Source: CAYVAP01 sp964343195 (lineage in GTDB: Bacteria; Bacteroidota; Bacteroidia; J057). Taken from it: a stretch of 21,439 nucleotides of DNA. The notes below the pieces were generated by a model. That model did not search any database. It saw nothing but the letters and a program-made list of their open reading frames with translations, and had not been told where the DNA came from. Shown piece by piece: positions 7,215 through 16,200 of the stretch. A program made the position numbers and the translations under genes. Where the stretch lies: assembly GCA_964343195.1 (NCBI GenBank), contig CAYFIR010000111.1, positions 1-21,439 of the forward strand, given 5' to 3'. Every line of letters begins with the position of its first letter. The first letter of the stretch is position 1.

Positions 7215-8051
7215 TCACCGCCGCACCCAAAACGCGCCCTCCATTTGATGCGTCTCATACCCTCCCCATGGTTTTGCCACCCTAGCAGTCACCTCAAATT
7301 GGATCAATCGTTCTTCCTCACCAACAGCGAGTAATCCCTCCGTCGGGATGATCAACTGGGGTAAATGAGAATTCAGCGAAATAGGGACAACTTCTCCGAT
7401 AGAGCTTTGGTAAGTTATGGGAGTTCTTTCGGTATAGAAAGTAATCTCATCAGCCCTCCAGAAGTAGAGATCGGCGACCATGGTATCACCATACATGACG
7501 GTCGGTTCGTTTACGAGGCCGCAGGCAAAGTTGAGCTTACCACCCCAACATCTTGTAGTGCCCAACCTCCAGCCAATAACCCTAAAAACCTCCCGCTCCC
7601 ACCGTAGCAGACGAAGCTTCAATACAGTAGTATCCGCAGAAAGCATTTCTACAAAAGGATTTTCTATTTTTTCGTCAGGAAGTTGATGCTTATCCCAAAT
7701 ATTGCTCAACTCCCCAGCCCAATGATCCCAATCCTCCTGGGTCAGTGCAGAATCCATCATGTCTAGCGTAATCTCATGGAACGCCGGTAAGGAGTCTAGT
7801 AAGCCCTCATTGGTCTTTTTTCCCTGATTTTCGATTTCATCTCGCACCTCTGCCTTCATGCTGCCAAGCAGATATTCATTGCTGCTTTGCCGAAAGGCCA
7901 CCTCCTGATCTAGCTGCTCCAACAGCACTTGGTTGGTTGCTTTCAATTGTGCATGCTGTCGATATAGCTGCCAATAGGCCAGCAGCAACAGGGCCAGGGC
8001 ACCACTTAGCAGCGCAACGAACAGAGCGGGGAATTGACGACGGATTTTCAT
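7215..8051 (-). CDS. Membrane-anchored coiled-coil protein of unknown function (paralogue 1)
   Basis: This 278-residue protein has an N-terminal basic stretch ('MKIRRQF') and one membrane helix at about 9-27. An amphipathic, probably coiled-coil segment follows (~30-70), then a variable middle. The C-terminal part is predicted to be beta-rich, contains 'PTVMYGDTMVADLYFW' and 'LPQLIIPTEGLL', and ends 'GAFWVRR'. The layout (helix, coiled coil, periplasmic beta domain) recalls GldM/PorM of the gliding/T9SS motor. It is far shorter, however, and I cannot claim homology. It is a tandem duplicate of the gene at 8167-9003. The frame extends to an ATG at 8066. The ATG at 8051 is preferred because it makes both paralogues exactly 278 residues and aligns their conserved 'CTCCC-ATG-AAA' starts. 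The two genes probably form an operon. Confidence 0.75.
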   Translation of the reverse strand: MKIRRQFPALFVALLSGALALLLLAYWQLYRQHAQLKATNQVLLEQLDQEVAFRQSSNEYLLGSMKAEVRDEIENQGKKTNEGLLDSLPAFHEITLDMMDSALTQEDWDHWAGELSNIWDKHQLPDEKIENPFVEMLSADTTVLKLRLLRWEREVFRVIGWRLGTTRCWGGKLNFACGLVNEPTVMYGDTMVADLYFWRADEITFYTERTPITYQSSIGEVVPISLNSHLPQLIIPTEGLLAVGEEERLIQFEVTARVAKPWGGYETHQMEGAFWVRR

Positions 8052-8166
8052 GGGAGAAGGAATCATGGGTAAAGTTGGGAAATCGTTTTTGTAACCGAGA
8101 CGGGGTAAAAAGTTACAGACTATTCCGGGATCTGTCTCAGGTAGGTATAGCCAATATCCTCCGATT

Positions 8167-9003
8167 TCACCGTCGCACCCAAAACGCGCCTTCCATCGGG
8201 ATTATCTCGTATCCACCAGTGGCTTTTGCCACCCTGGCCGTAACTTCAAACTGAATCAGGCGTTCATTCTCACCCGGAGAGAGTAACCCTTCGGTCGGGA
8301 TGATCAACTGGGGTAAATGGGAATCACGGGAAAACGACACTATTTCTCCGATAGAGCTTTGGTAATCCACCCGAATTTTTTCTGTGTACAGGGCAATCTC
8401 ACCATCCATCCAAAAATAGAGATCTGCTACCATGGTGTCGCCATACATGATGGTCGGTTCATTTACAAGGTCGTAGGCAAGGTTGAGTAATGTTCTCCAG
8501 CTACATCCTACTCCTAGCCTTAGATTGAGAAGTTTCAACACTTCCTCCTCCCACCGCAACAAGTGGAGCTTCTGCACCGAAGATTCCTCAGGCAAAGGCC
8601 CCAAAAAAGGCTTTTCAAGCCTTCTATCAGGCACAATAACATCATTATAGATTGCTCCTAACTTCGTAGCCCACTGATCCCAATCCTGCCGAGTTAGCGC
8701 AGAATCCATCATGGCTAAAGTTCTCTCATGGAGGATCGGCAGGGTATCCAACAAGCCCTCATTGGTTCGTTTTCCCGTATTCTCGATCTCATCTCTCACT
8801 TCCCAGTGCATCTCCTGCAACAGATATTCATTGCTGACTTGCCGAAAGGCCACCTCCTGATCAAGCTCCTCCAACAGCACCTGGTTGGTTGCTTTCAATT
8901 GTGCATGCTGTCGATATAGCTGCCAATAGGCCAGCAGCAACAGGGCCATGGCACCACTTAGCAGCGCAACAAACAGAGCGGGGAATTGACGACGGATTTT
9001 CAT
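8167..9003 (-). CDS. Membrane-anchored coiled-coil protein of unknown function (paralogue 2)
   Basis: This 278-residue sister of the gene at 7215-8051 has the same order: 'MKIRRQF', a membrane helix (~9-27), a coiled-coil-like stretch (~30-70), a divergent middle and a conserved C-terminal third ending 'GAFWVRR'. The first ~130 bp are nearly identical between the copies, while the central 90-190 residues have drifted strongly. The C-terminal third is again similar ('NEPTIMYGDTMVADLYFW', 'LPQLIIPTEGLL'). It is first in the probable two-gene operon, 115 bp upstream of its sister, and divergent from the secreted protein at 9189 with a shared 185-bp intergenic region. The protein is expected to face the periplasm. 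I do not recognise a named family. Confidence 0.75.
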   Translation of the reverse strand: MKIRRQFPALFVALLSGAMALLLLAYWQLYRQHAQLKATNQVLLEELDQEVAFRQVSNEYLLQEMHWEVRDEIENTGKRTNEGLLDTLPILHERTLAMMDSALTRQDWDQWATKLGAIYNDVIVPDRRLEKPFLGPLPEESSVQKLHLLRWEEEVLKLLNLRLGVGCSWRTLLNLAYDLVNEPTIMYGDTMVADLYFWMDGEIALYTEKIRVDYQSSIGEIVSFSRDSHLPQLIIPTEGLLSPGENERLIQFEVTARVAKATGGYEIIPMEGAFWVRR

Positions 9004-9188
9004 GGGAGGAATGGATTGGGGAGAAAAAATGGGAATCTGCTCACATAATGAAGCGGAAGGAAAAAGTTACACATTCGTCCCATCCTATCCATGCCCCACA
9101 AGAAGGTTTTCCTATTTGAGAATATCCAGATTCGCATAATTTATTAGTTTCAGGGCTCGGAACCATTCTCTCAGCAACATCCATTCGC

Positions 9189-10556
9189 ATGAAACGACAC
9201 TTTTTGCTGCTCTTGAGCACACTTCTCACGCTGTCTCTTTCTGCCCAGCAGGACCGCTCTATCCTGGATTTCAACGGGTTGACCGTTGACCTGCCTGATT
9301 TCCCCTATCAAATCAGTGAAATCATAGATGCCAGGGAGCAGACGTATTGCTTAGGCTCGGCTAGAGTCGGCCTGTCCAATGCAGATATCCTCGTTTTCTC
9401 TCCCCGACCTATCGAAGAGGTTTTCATGGAGGTATTGCAGATTTCGGGGGAAAACAAACCTTCCATCACCTTGCGCATCAACCGCGTTCTGCTGCGCGAA
9501 GTTGCAACCTCAAGCAGCGAATTTGCCATCGCAGAGCTGGAAATCGACCTGCTGAGGCATACCGAGGCCAATGGCTGGGAATACTATCCGCTCGGTGCCT
9601 TTACTTCTCGAAAAGGGCTTGATGTTACCCGCTTTTTACCGGAACAGTTGATTGAAGCGCTGGAAACATGCCTGAAAGATTTCGACGATCAATACCGGAG
9701 AAGAAAGGTACAGTGGCGCCCCGGCACCGGGCTGGAAGAGCGTGATTCCTGGCCCATGAACCAGATCGAAGAACCTGCTCCTGGTATTTACTGGAGCTAC
9801 CTGGACTTTCGGGATCAGACACCTGATTCACTCAATGGATACCACGTCAAGTACTACCGCGAAAAGAAAGACATCGGCCCCCAGCGGGGAACCCTGATAG
9901 ATGAAAACCGGGGAGAAAGTAAGTGGAACCACTACGCCGTCTATGATGGAGAGTACCTGTTCGTCAACATGGGCGTCGAAAACTACCGCTGCTATCCCAC
10001 CGATAACGGATATGCCGCCTTTGATTACCCACCAGAGATGGGCGACATGGCACTTTTCATGGGCTATTATTTTGGGTTGATAGGAGCTGTCGGGGGGTAC
10101 CTGCTAGAGCTGGCTATTACCGATAAAGTCCCCTACTACCTCGACGGAAGTGTGGGTGGCTTCTTTCCTCCGGGATCGCGAGACTTGGCTGGCGAGGTAT
10201 TTTTGACCTATTCACCCTTCAATGCCGATGGCACTGAGTTGGAGCTTATTCTGGATGGCGAGTTAGTCTGCACCCTACATGAAGGGGAATATTATCACTA
10301 TCAGACAGCCCCCGGGCGCTCCGGGATACAGGTCTGTATCCGTTCGGGAGAAATGGAAGCCTGCGAAGCCATTCCAATCAACGTGTTTCAGCCCCAGGCT
10401 TATAGCCTGCGTCTGAAACAGGGCCGCAGACCAAAAGCCAAAATACTTTTGCTCCCCCCTGATAGCCAGAATGATTTTCTGCGAGGCATTCACTCCGGCG
10501 AATGGGCCGATCCCTGCGATAGCTCAGATTTGGATGAATTCGCTGAGGGGGAGTAG
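9189..10556 (+). CDS. Secreted protein of unknown function
   Basis: This 455-residue protein has a clear Sec signal peptide (hydrophobic 5-17, cleavage likely after 'SLSA' near residue 19). There is an N-terminal region (~25-170) and a central region starting 'GIYWSYLDFRDQTPDS' (~199). The 'GIY...DF...P' start and the 'YDGEYLFVNMG' segment recall uncharacterised Bacteroidota modules, but this is only a resemblance. An unusual glycine-containing hydrophobic stretch follows at ~287-310, then a beta-rich C-terminal part with several cysteines. It ends in an acidic tail. No T9SS sorting domain is present, so periplasm or outer membrane association is more likely than T9SS export. It is transcribed divergently from the two coiled-coil membrane proteins, which hints at a shared process. 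The ATG is directly at the signal peptide. Confidence 0.75.
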   Translation: MKRHFLLLLSTLLTLSLSAQQDRSILDFNGLTVDLPDFPYQISEIIDAREQTYCLGSARVGLSNADILVFSPRPIEEVFMEVLQISGENKPSITLRINRVLLREVATSSSEFAIAELEIDLLRHTEANGWEYYPLGAFTSRKGLDVTRFLPEQLIEALETCLKDFDDQYRRRKVQWRPGTGLEERDSWPMNQIEEPAPGIYWSYLDFRDQTPDSLNGYHVKYYREKKDIGPQRGTLIDENRGESKWNHYAVYDGEYLFVNMGVENYRCYPTDNGYAAFDYPPEMGDMALFMGYYFGLIGAVGGYLLELAITDKVPYYLDGSVGGFFPPGSRDLAGEVFLTYSPFNADGTELELILDGELVCTLHEGEYYHYQTAPGRSGIQVCIRSGEMEACEAIPINVFQPQAYSLRLKQGRRPKAKILLLPPDSQNDFLRGIHSGEWADPCDSSDLDEFAEGE

Positions 10557-10572
10557 AGAGGGCAACATACAG

Positions 10573-10604
10573 CCCGGCCAAATTCAAGCTTGAATTTGGC
10601 CGGG
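10573..10604. terminator. Perfect 32-bp palindrome between convergent genes, probable bidirectional terminator
   Basis: Two 16-bp arms (CCCGGCCAAATTCAAG and its exact complement) meet without a spacer around an AAGCTT centre. The palindrome begins 16 bp after the stop of the secreted protein gene and lies 39 bp beyond the stop of the convergent pectate lyase gene. In RNA it would form a very stable hairpin. The downstream ATTTGCTTTCT on the plus strand is only moderately T-rich. Confidence 0.6.
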
Positions 10605-10613
10605 ATTTGCTTT

Positions 10614-10632
10614 CTCGGCCTGGAAGGCCGAG
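10614..10632. terminator. Second hairpin between convergent genes
   Basis: CTCGGCCT and AGGCCGAG form an 8-bp stem around a GGA loop, 11 bp before the stop codon of the pectate lyase gene. Together with the adjacent 32-bp palindrome it gives two back-to-back hairpins in an 87-bp convergent gap. It probably serves the minus-strand lyase transcript, although no strong T-run follows. Confidence 0.45.
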
Positions 10633-10643
10633 GTACAGCTTCG

Positions 10644-12884
10644 CTATCGCTTCACCAACCGCCCCTCCATCACCTGCCCTTCCTGAGATACCTTCAGCAG
10701 GTATATTCCGGTGGGAAGTGCCTGAATGGATAAGCGTTTTTCCAGCCCGTGAAACCTCTCTGCCATCACCTGCCGCCCGTAGAGGTCGAAGACCTGTACT
10801 TCCTTTTCCCCCTGCCAGTCATCGGGCAGGCTGAGGGTTACGAAGTGCCCCGACGGATTGGGGAACAGGCGCAGCGCCTCAACCTCCATATCCTGGATGC
10901 CCAGGGCCCAGCAGTTACCGGCTCTGAGGGTATAACCCGCAATGTCGAGGTAGTCGATGTTCGCGAGGCCGTCGGCTGTATTCGCTTCCAGGCGAATGTT
11001 GTTGACACCCGGTTGGAGGGTAATCTCGTGCGTAGGGGTTTCGTCCCAGGTGGTCCAGTCACCGGTACCCGGAAGCGAAACCTCAGCGATCTGCTCATCG
11101 TCGTTGTTGATGATGACCCGGCCGTGGCGGTCGCTGCTGCCGCCATTGGCGTAGCGCCATGCGAGGGAATAAGTCCCTGCTGATGGCACTTCCACCTGCC
11201 AGTCGATGCCCATTCCTACCTCATTGGTGGTGTTGACGAAGCCAGACCCGGTGAAGCCGCTGTTGTTGGAATCGACCGTCCCGTCCGCACCACAGTAGCC
11301 ATCACCATTTTCCTGAATCCTCAAGGTCCCAATGCCCACCACCGTGACGGTAAATCGTCGGGTACTTCTGGCGTCGCAGCCGTTGGTATAGATTGCCGTA
11401 GCGACACAGCTACTTGTGGCGGTAAATGTCTGCTCACGATCGGTACCAGAAACGCCGCAACCGCTCCATTCCCATGTGCCATCTCCATCTGCTTCAGGGC
11501 TCAGCGTAACCGTCGCGCCGCTGTCCACGGTGAGGAAAGAAGTCTGTTGCATGGGGCCGCCATTCACACTCAGAGACGGGGCAATGGCAGTGGCTTCGCA
11601 GCGATTGGAGATCACCCAGTTGAGGTATTCTTCCAGATTGGTGTAGCCGTCGCTATTGGCGTCGCCGTTATTGTCGGCTACGTTGGGGTTGAAGCCATTG
11701 TCCAGTTCCCAAAAATCAGGCATGCCGTCCTGGTCGGTATCGGTCGGGCCGATGGCTTCAATGACCGATCCCACATTGTTGGGGATGCCGTTGTCGTCTT
11801 CGGTATTGATGATTTGTCCCAATGTGCCAAAAGAAGTCAGTTCCGCAATCAGCAAGGAATCCACCGCGTCGCGCACTAGCGAAGCCCCCACGTGATCGAT
11901 CACGTGATCCAGGGCATCCTGAGCACTGAGCAATGTATTCACGCCGGGATGGCCATAGGGCGAAGTCTCTACCGTGGCGGATTTGTAGTCGGTGAGCAGG
12001 GTGCCGTTGAGCACGCCATCCTTGTTTGAGTCAATCCAGTTGTCTTCGGGATACACATGAAAAGCGGTCGTGGTACGGGTGATGTGGGTTCCGGCGCTAC
12101 TGGAGGGGCCGTAAATGAAGTAATTCCCGATCAGGTTGCACTCCGAAAGGCCCTGGGTATCGCCCATGATATAGCCATTTTCCCGCCAGTTGTAGAGGAT
12201 GGAATTGATGAACTCGTGGGTGCCCCGCGCCTTGGGGTTGCGGGTCTTGTTGTCAATGTACAGCGAACGAATCATCGACCACTTTCCGCTCTGCATCAGT
12301 CCGCCGGTGGAGTGATTGCTGTTGTTGATACCCTGCCCGATGATGCAGTCCTGAAACGTGAGGTTATCGACACCCGAACCGTTTACGTCCAGCGTACCGT
12401 CGCGGCCCCAGGAGATGGACACGTGGTCAAAGAGGTAGTTCTGCCCGCCTGAGATACCGACGGCGTCCTTGCCGCTGTCCCCGTTTTTGCCCATCCGGAT
12501 GCGGATGTAGCGGATGATGTCGTTGCCCGAGCTGGTCGTCAGCGCAATGCCGTTGCCATAGAGGGTAATGCCACCGCCGGGAGCTGTTTGGCCAGCTACC
12601 GTGACATTCTTACTGATGACGATGCGGTCGCTGATGTTGATGACGCCACTGACGTCAAAGACCACAGTCCGATTTGGCTGGCTCACCGCATCGCGAAAAG
12701 AGCCCGGGCCGCTGTCGTTGAGATTGGTCACGTGATATACCGAGCCGCCGCGACCGCCCGTGGTATTTTTGCCAAAGCCCTCCGCCCCAGGAAAGCCGGG
12801 CTGCTGAGCCTGGGAGATCAATAACAGGAAGAAATTGGCGATGCCCAGTAGCACCGCTTTTGTCAGAGTAGGTTTGAGTAGCAT
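10644..12884 (-). CDS. Secreted modular pectate lyase (PL1-type) with C-terminal T9SS sorting domain
   Basis: This exported polysaccharide lyase of 746 residues should cleave pectate/homogalacturonan by beta-elimination. A signal peptide (~1-27, 'LLLISQAQ') is followed by a parallel beta-helix catalytic domain opening with the hallmark 'FPGAEGFGKNTTGGRGGSV' and containing 'FDHVSISWGRDGTLD'. A calcium-type Asp-rich segment comes next ('DTDQDGMPDFWELDNGFNP', ~382-420). Then come an Ig/PKD-like region (~430-515), a CBM6/35-like carbohydrate-binding module (~520-650) and a type A T9SS C-terminal domain ('LRLFPNPSG' to 'GRLVKR'). The modules indicate cell-surface or secreted action on plant or algal polysaccharide. 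The frame extends to 12947. The ATG at 12884 is chosen because the signal peptide starts there. The gene stands without SusC/SusD. Control by the nearby HTCS is possible but not shown. Confidence 0.92.
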   Translation of the reverse strand: MLLKPTLTKAVLLGIANFFLLLISQAQQPGFPGAEGFGKNTTGGRGGSVYHVTNLNDSGPGSFRDAVSQPNRTVVFDVSGVINISDRIVISKNVTVAGQTAPGGGITLYGNGIALTTSSGNDIIRYIRIRMGKNGDSGKDAVGISGGQNYLFDHVSISWGRDGTLDVNGSGVDNLTFQDCIIGQGINNSNHSTGGLMQSGKWSMIRSLYIDNKTRNPKARGTHEFINSILYNWRENGYIMGDTQGLSECNLIGNYFIYGPSSSAGTHITRTTTAFHVYPEDNWIDSNKDGVLNGTLLTDYKSATVETSPYGHPGVNTLLSAQDALDHVIDHVGASLVRDAVDSLLIAELTSFGTLGQIINTEDDNGIPNNVGSVIEAIGPTDTDQDGMPDFWELDNGFNPNVADNNGDANSDGYTNLEEYLNWVISNRCEATAIAPSLSVNGGPMQQTSFLTVDSGATVTLSPEADGDGTWEWSGCGVSGTDREQTFTATSSCVATAIYTNGCDARSTRRFTVTVVGIGTLRIQENGDGYCGADGTVDSNNSGFTGSGFVNTTNEVGMGIDWQVEVPSAGTYSLAWRYANGGSSDRHGRVIINNDDEQIAEVSLPGTGDWTTWDETPTHEITLQPGVNNIRLEANTADGLANIDYLDIAGYTLRAGNCWALGIQDMEVEALRLFPNPSGHFVTLSLPDDWQGEKEVQVFDLYGRQVMAERFHGLEKRLSIQALPTGIYLLKVSQEGQVMEGRLVKR

Positions 12885-13200
12885 GGCAATCCTATGGTTT
12901 GGGTAGTGAGCCATCCAAAGCGGCAGCTCATATGGTAAACTACGCATATCTTCTTATGGTGCTATTCTGTGCTGTAGGGTGAAAGGGGAATTATACTCAC
13001 AAAAAACTATGTCAGGAAAAACCACTTCTAACCGTCTCAGGCAATCAAAAATTCGCAAAGCAAGGATAATTCCCCCAATCCGCGTATCTTCTGACTTCAA
13101 GAAGAAAGCCCAGAGCTTCTTTCTCATTGATCATAGAGAATCTTACTTTCTCTTTACTGATTAATGATCCATGTTCAATGAACCCTGTTCCCTGAAAATC
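12885..13200. other. Divergent intergenic region (lyase / Vps10-like protein)
   Basis: This 316-bp region lies between two divergently transcribed genes for exported proteins and must hold both promoters. A plus-strand frame at 12979-13164 has the composition of non-coding DNA (lysine- and serine-rich, no domain). No clear TAnnTTTG box, operator repeat or RNA gene was recognised. Confidence 0.6.
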
Positions 13201-16200
13201 ATGCGAACCAAAGCTACCTACCTATTCACCCTCCTCGTGTTGCTGGCCATGCTATGGCCTCAGGCCGCTGACGCCCAGCGCCGCCGCCGCAACCAAAATG
13301 AAACAGAAGCCCCCGCTGCTCCTGCCATCGACACCTCCCTATTCAACGCACTGGAGTTCCGAAACATCGGGCCTTACCGGGGCGGGCGCTGCGTCACGGT
13401 GGCAGGCATCACCTCCGATCCGTTGACCTATTACATGGGCAGCACTGGAGGGGGCGTCTGGAAAACCCAGAATGCCGGACAATCCTGGACCAACATCTCC
13501 GATGGCTACTTCAACACCGGCTCGGTTGGCGCTATTTCCGTGAGCCAGCGCGACCCCAACGTCGTGTACGTAGGCATGGGCGAGCACCCGGTACGCGGCG
13601 TGATGACCTCCTCTGGCGATGGCGTTTACCGCTCTACCGATGCTGGGCAGACCTGGACCCACCTGGGGCTGGAAAAAACCGACCACATCTCCGAAATTGT
13701 CATTCACCCCGACAATCCGGATGTGGTTTTCGTCGCCGCTCAGGGCAATCCCTATAAGCCCACCGAGGAACGAGGCATCTATCGCAGCGTGGACGGGGGG
13801 CAGAATTGGGAGAAAATCCTGTTTGTGGATGACAGCACCGGCGTTTCCGACCTGGCGATGGACCCCAGCAATCCGCGCATCCTCTACTCCGCGACCTGGT
13901 CGCATCGCCGCTATCCCTGGACCATGCAGAGCGGCGGCCCTGGCTCTGGCCTCTGGAAGTCCACCGACGGCGGCGACAACTGGGAGCGCCTCACCGAGGG
14001 CCTGCCCGAGCTGATGGGCAAAACCGCCATTACCGTTTCTCCCGCCAATCCGCAACGCCTCTGGGCCAATATCGAGGCCGACAAAGGCGGTGTCTACCGC
14101 TCGGACAACGGCGGTAAAAAATGGACCCGCACCTGTGGCGACCGCGTTACCCAGGCACGAAGCTGGTACTACATGGAAGTTTTTGCCGATCCAAAAGACG
14201 AGGAAACGGTGTATGTGCTCAATGCGCCTGTACTCAAGTCGGTGGATGGCGGCAAAAGCTTTCGTCCTGTGCCCAATCCCCACAGCGACCAGCACGACCT
14301 CTGGATCAACCCCGAGCGGCCCCAGGTCATGGCCCTGGCCAATGATGGCGGAGCCTGCATCACCATGGATGGCGGCAAGAGCTGGTCCTCCCAGCAAAAC
14401 CAGCCTACGGCCCAGTTTTACCGCGTGACCATCGACCGACGCTTCCCCTACCACCTCTACGCCGGGCAGCAGGACAACAGCACCGTGGCCATTCCCAGCC
14501 GGAGCATGGGGGCGGGCATCGACTGGAAGGACTGGTACATGGTAGCCGGGGGAGAAAGTGCCTTTCTGGCTTTTGACGAAGAAGATCCCCATTACATCTA
14601 TGGCGGCAGCTACCAGGGAAATCTCGAAGTCTATGACCACGAAACAGGGCTGACCAAAGACGTCATGGCCTACCCCGTCGCGGGACTGGGCAGCCTCCCC
14701 CGCGAAATGCGCTATCGGTTCAACTGGAATGCTCCCCTCGTGATGACCCAGGATGACCGCAGCATCCTGTACCACGGTGCTCAACTGGTGCTAAAAAGCG
14801 AGGATGGCGGCATGAGTTGGGCCGAAATCAGCCCGGATCTCACCCGCAACGATAGCAGCAAGCAGGGCCCTGGTGGTGGCCCCATCACCAACGAAGGCGC
14901 CGGCGGAGAAAACTATAATACCCTCATGTACCTGACCCTTTCGCCCCATGACCAGGACGTGATCTGGGCAGGAAGCGACGACGGGCTGGTCCACATGTCG
15001 CCCGACGGCGGCTACACCTGGCGCGAAGTTACCCCGGAAGGCGCGCCCGAAGGCATTATCAACAGCATCGAGGTGTCGCCCCACGATCCCGCAACCGTGT
15101 ACATCACCCTGACGACCTACAAGTTTGGGGACTTCACGCCACGGGCCTACCGCACCCGCGACAATGGCGCAACCTGGGAAATGATCACCGGAGGGTTTGC
15201 AGATGAAGCCTTCCCACGTGTGATACTGGAAGACCGTGAGCGGGCGGGATTACTCTACGCCGGGACGGAAACCGGGCTTTACATTTCTACCGATGCAGGC
15301 GATCATTGGCACCCCTTCCAGCTCAACCTGCCCGTTTGCCCGATTCTCGACCTCGGTCTGCGCGACAACGACCTGATCGTGGCCACCTCAGGCCGGGCAT
15401 TCTGGATACTCGACGACCTGGGGGCTTTGCAACAAGGGCTACCCAACATGAGCGAAGGAACCCCCATGCTCTTTTCGCCCAAGCCGACCGTACGTCTGAT
15501 GGCTGGAGGAAGAGGGGGTGAAAATACAGGACAGAATCCACCCAGAGGGATGATTATCGACTACTTTTTGCCTGACAGCCTGCCGGATAGTGTGGCCATT
15601 TCGCTGGAGATTTTGGGCGAAAACGGAGAGGTTATTCGCAACTACAGCAGCGAAAAAGATTCAGGATTTCGAGGATTTCCGGGTGGCCCTTCGCCAGATC
15701 CTACACTGGAAAAGGCTCAGGGAGTAAACCGTTTTGTGTGGGACTTCAACCGGGAGTCTTTGCCAGCGGTACCCGGCGTGATGGTGTTGGGGGACTACTC
15801 TGGAGCCATGGTAGCCCCGGGGAAATACACCCTGAAGCTCACCATAGAGGATCAGAGCGTTGAAACTGAAGCAGAAATCATCCCTGATCCGCGCCTGGAT
15901 GCAGGTCCGGATGAATATGCCGCCCAACAGGCCATCCTGCTGAGCATCACCGATATGGTTACCGATATCCACGAGTCGGTCAACCGCATGCGCAACGCCC
16001 AAAAGCAGGTGGATCAACTGGTTGCGCAACTCAAAAAGCAGGAAGGCACAGAGGAACTGGTGGAGCAGGGAGAAGCCCTGTCCAAGGCCATACAGGAATG
16101 GGAGGAGAACCTCATCCAGCCCAAAACCCAGACCTTCCAGGATGTAATCAACTTCCCCAATCAGCTCAACGCCGAGTTGCTCACCCTAAAGGGCCGAGTT

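Noticed and set aside
10838..11146. Ser/Thr/Arg-rich 102-codon minus-strand frame within the lyase gene
   Set aside because: It overlaps the CBM-like and sorting-domain coding sequence in another frame, and its low-complexity composition is that of a shadow frame.
12979..13164. 61-codon plus-strand frame upstream of the Vps10-like gene
   Set aside because: It is short, lysine/serine-rich and has no start context or similarity that I recognise. It lies in a divergent promoter region.
13339..14784. 481-codon open frame on the minus strand inside the Vps10-like gene
   Set aside because: It lies wholly antisense to a convincing exported repeat protein, has no recognisable domain and is Gly/Ala/Val/His-rich. 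This is typical of the shadow of a gene with high third-position G+C.
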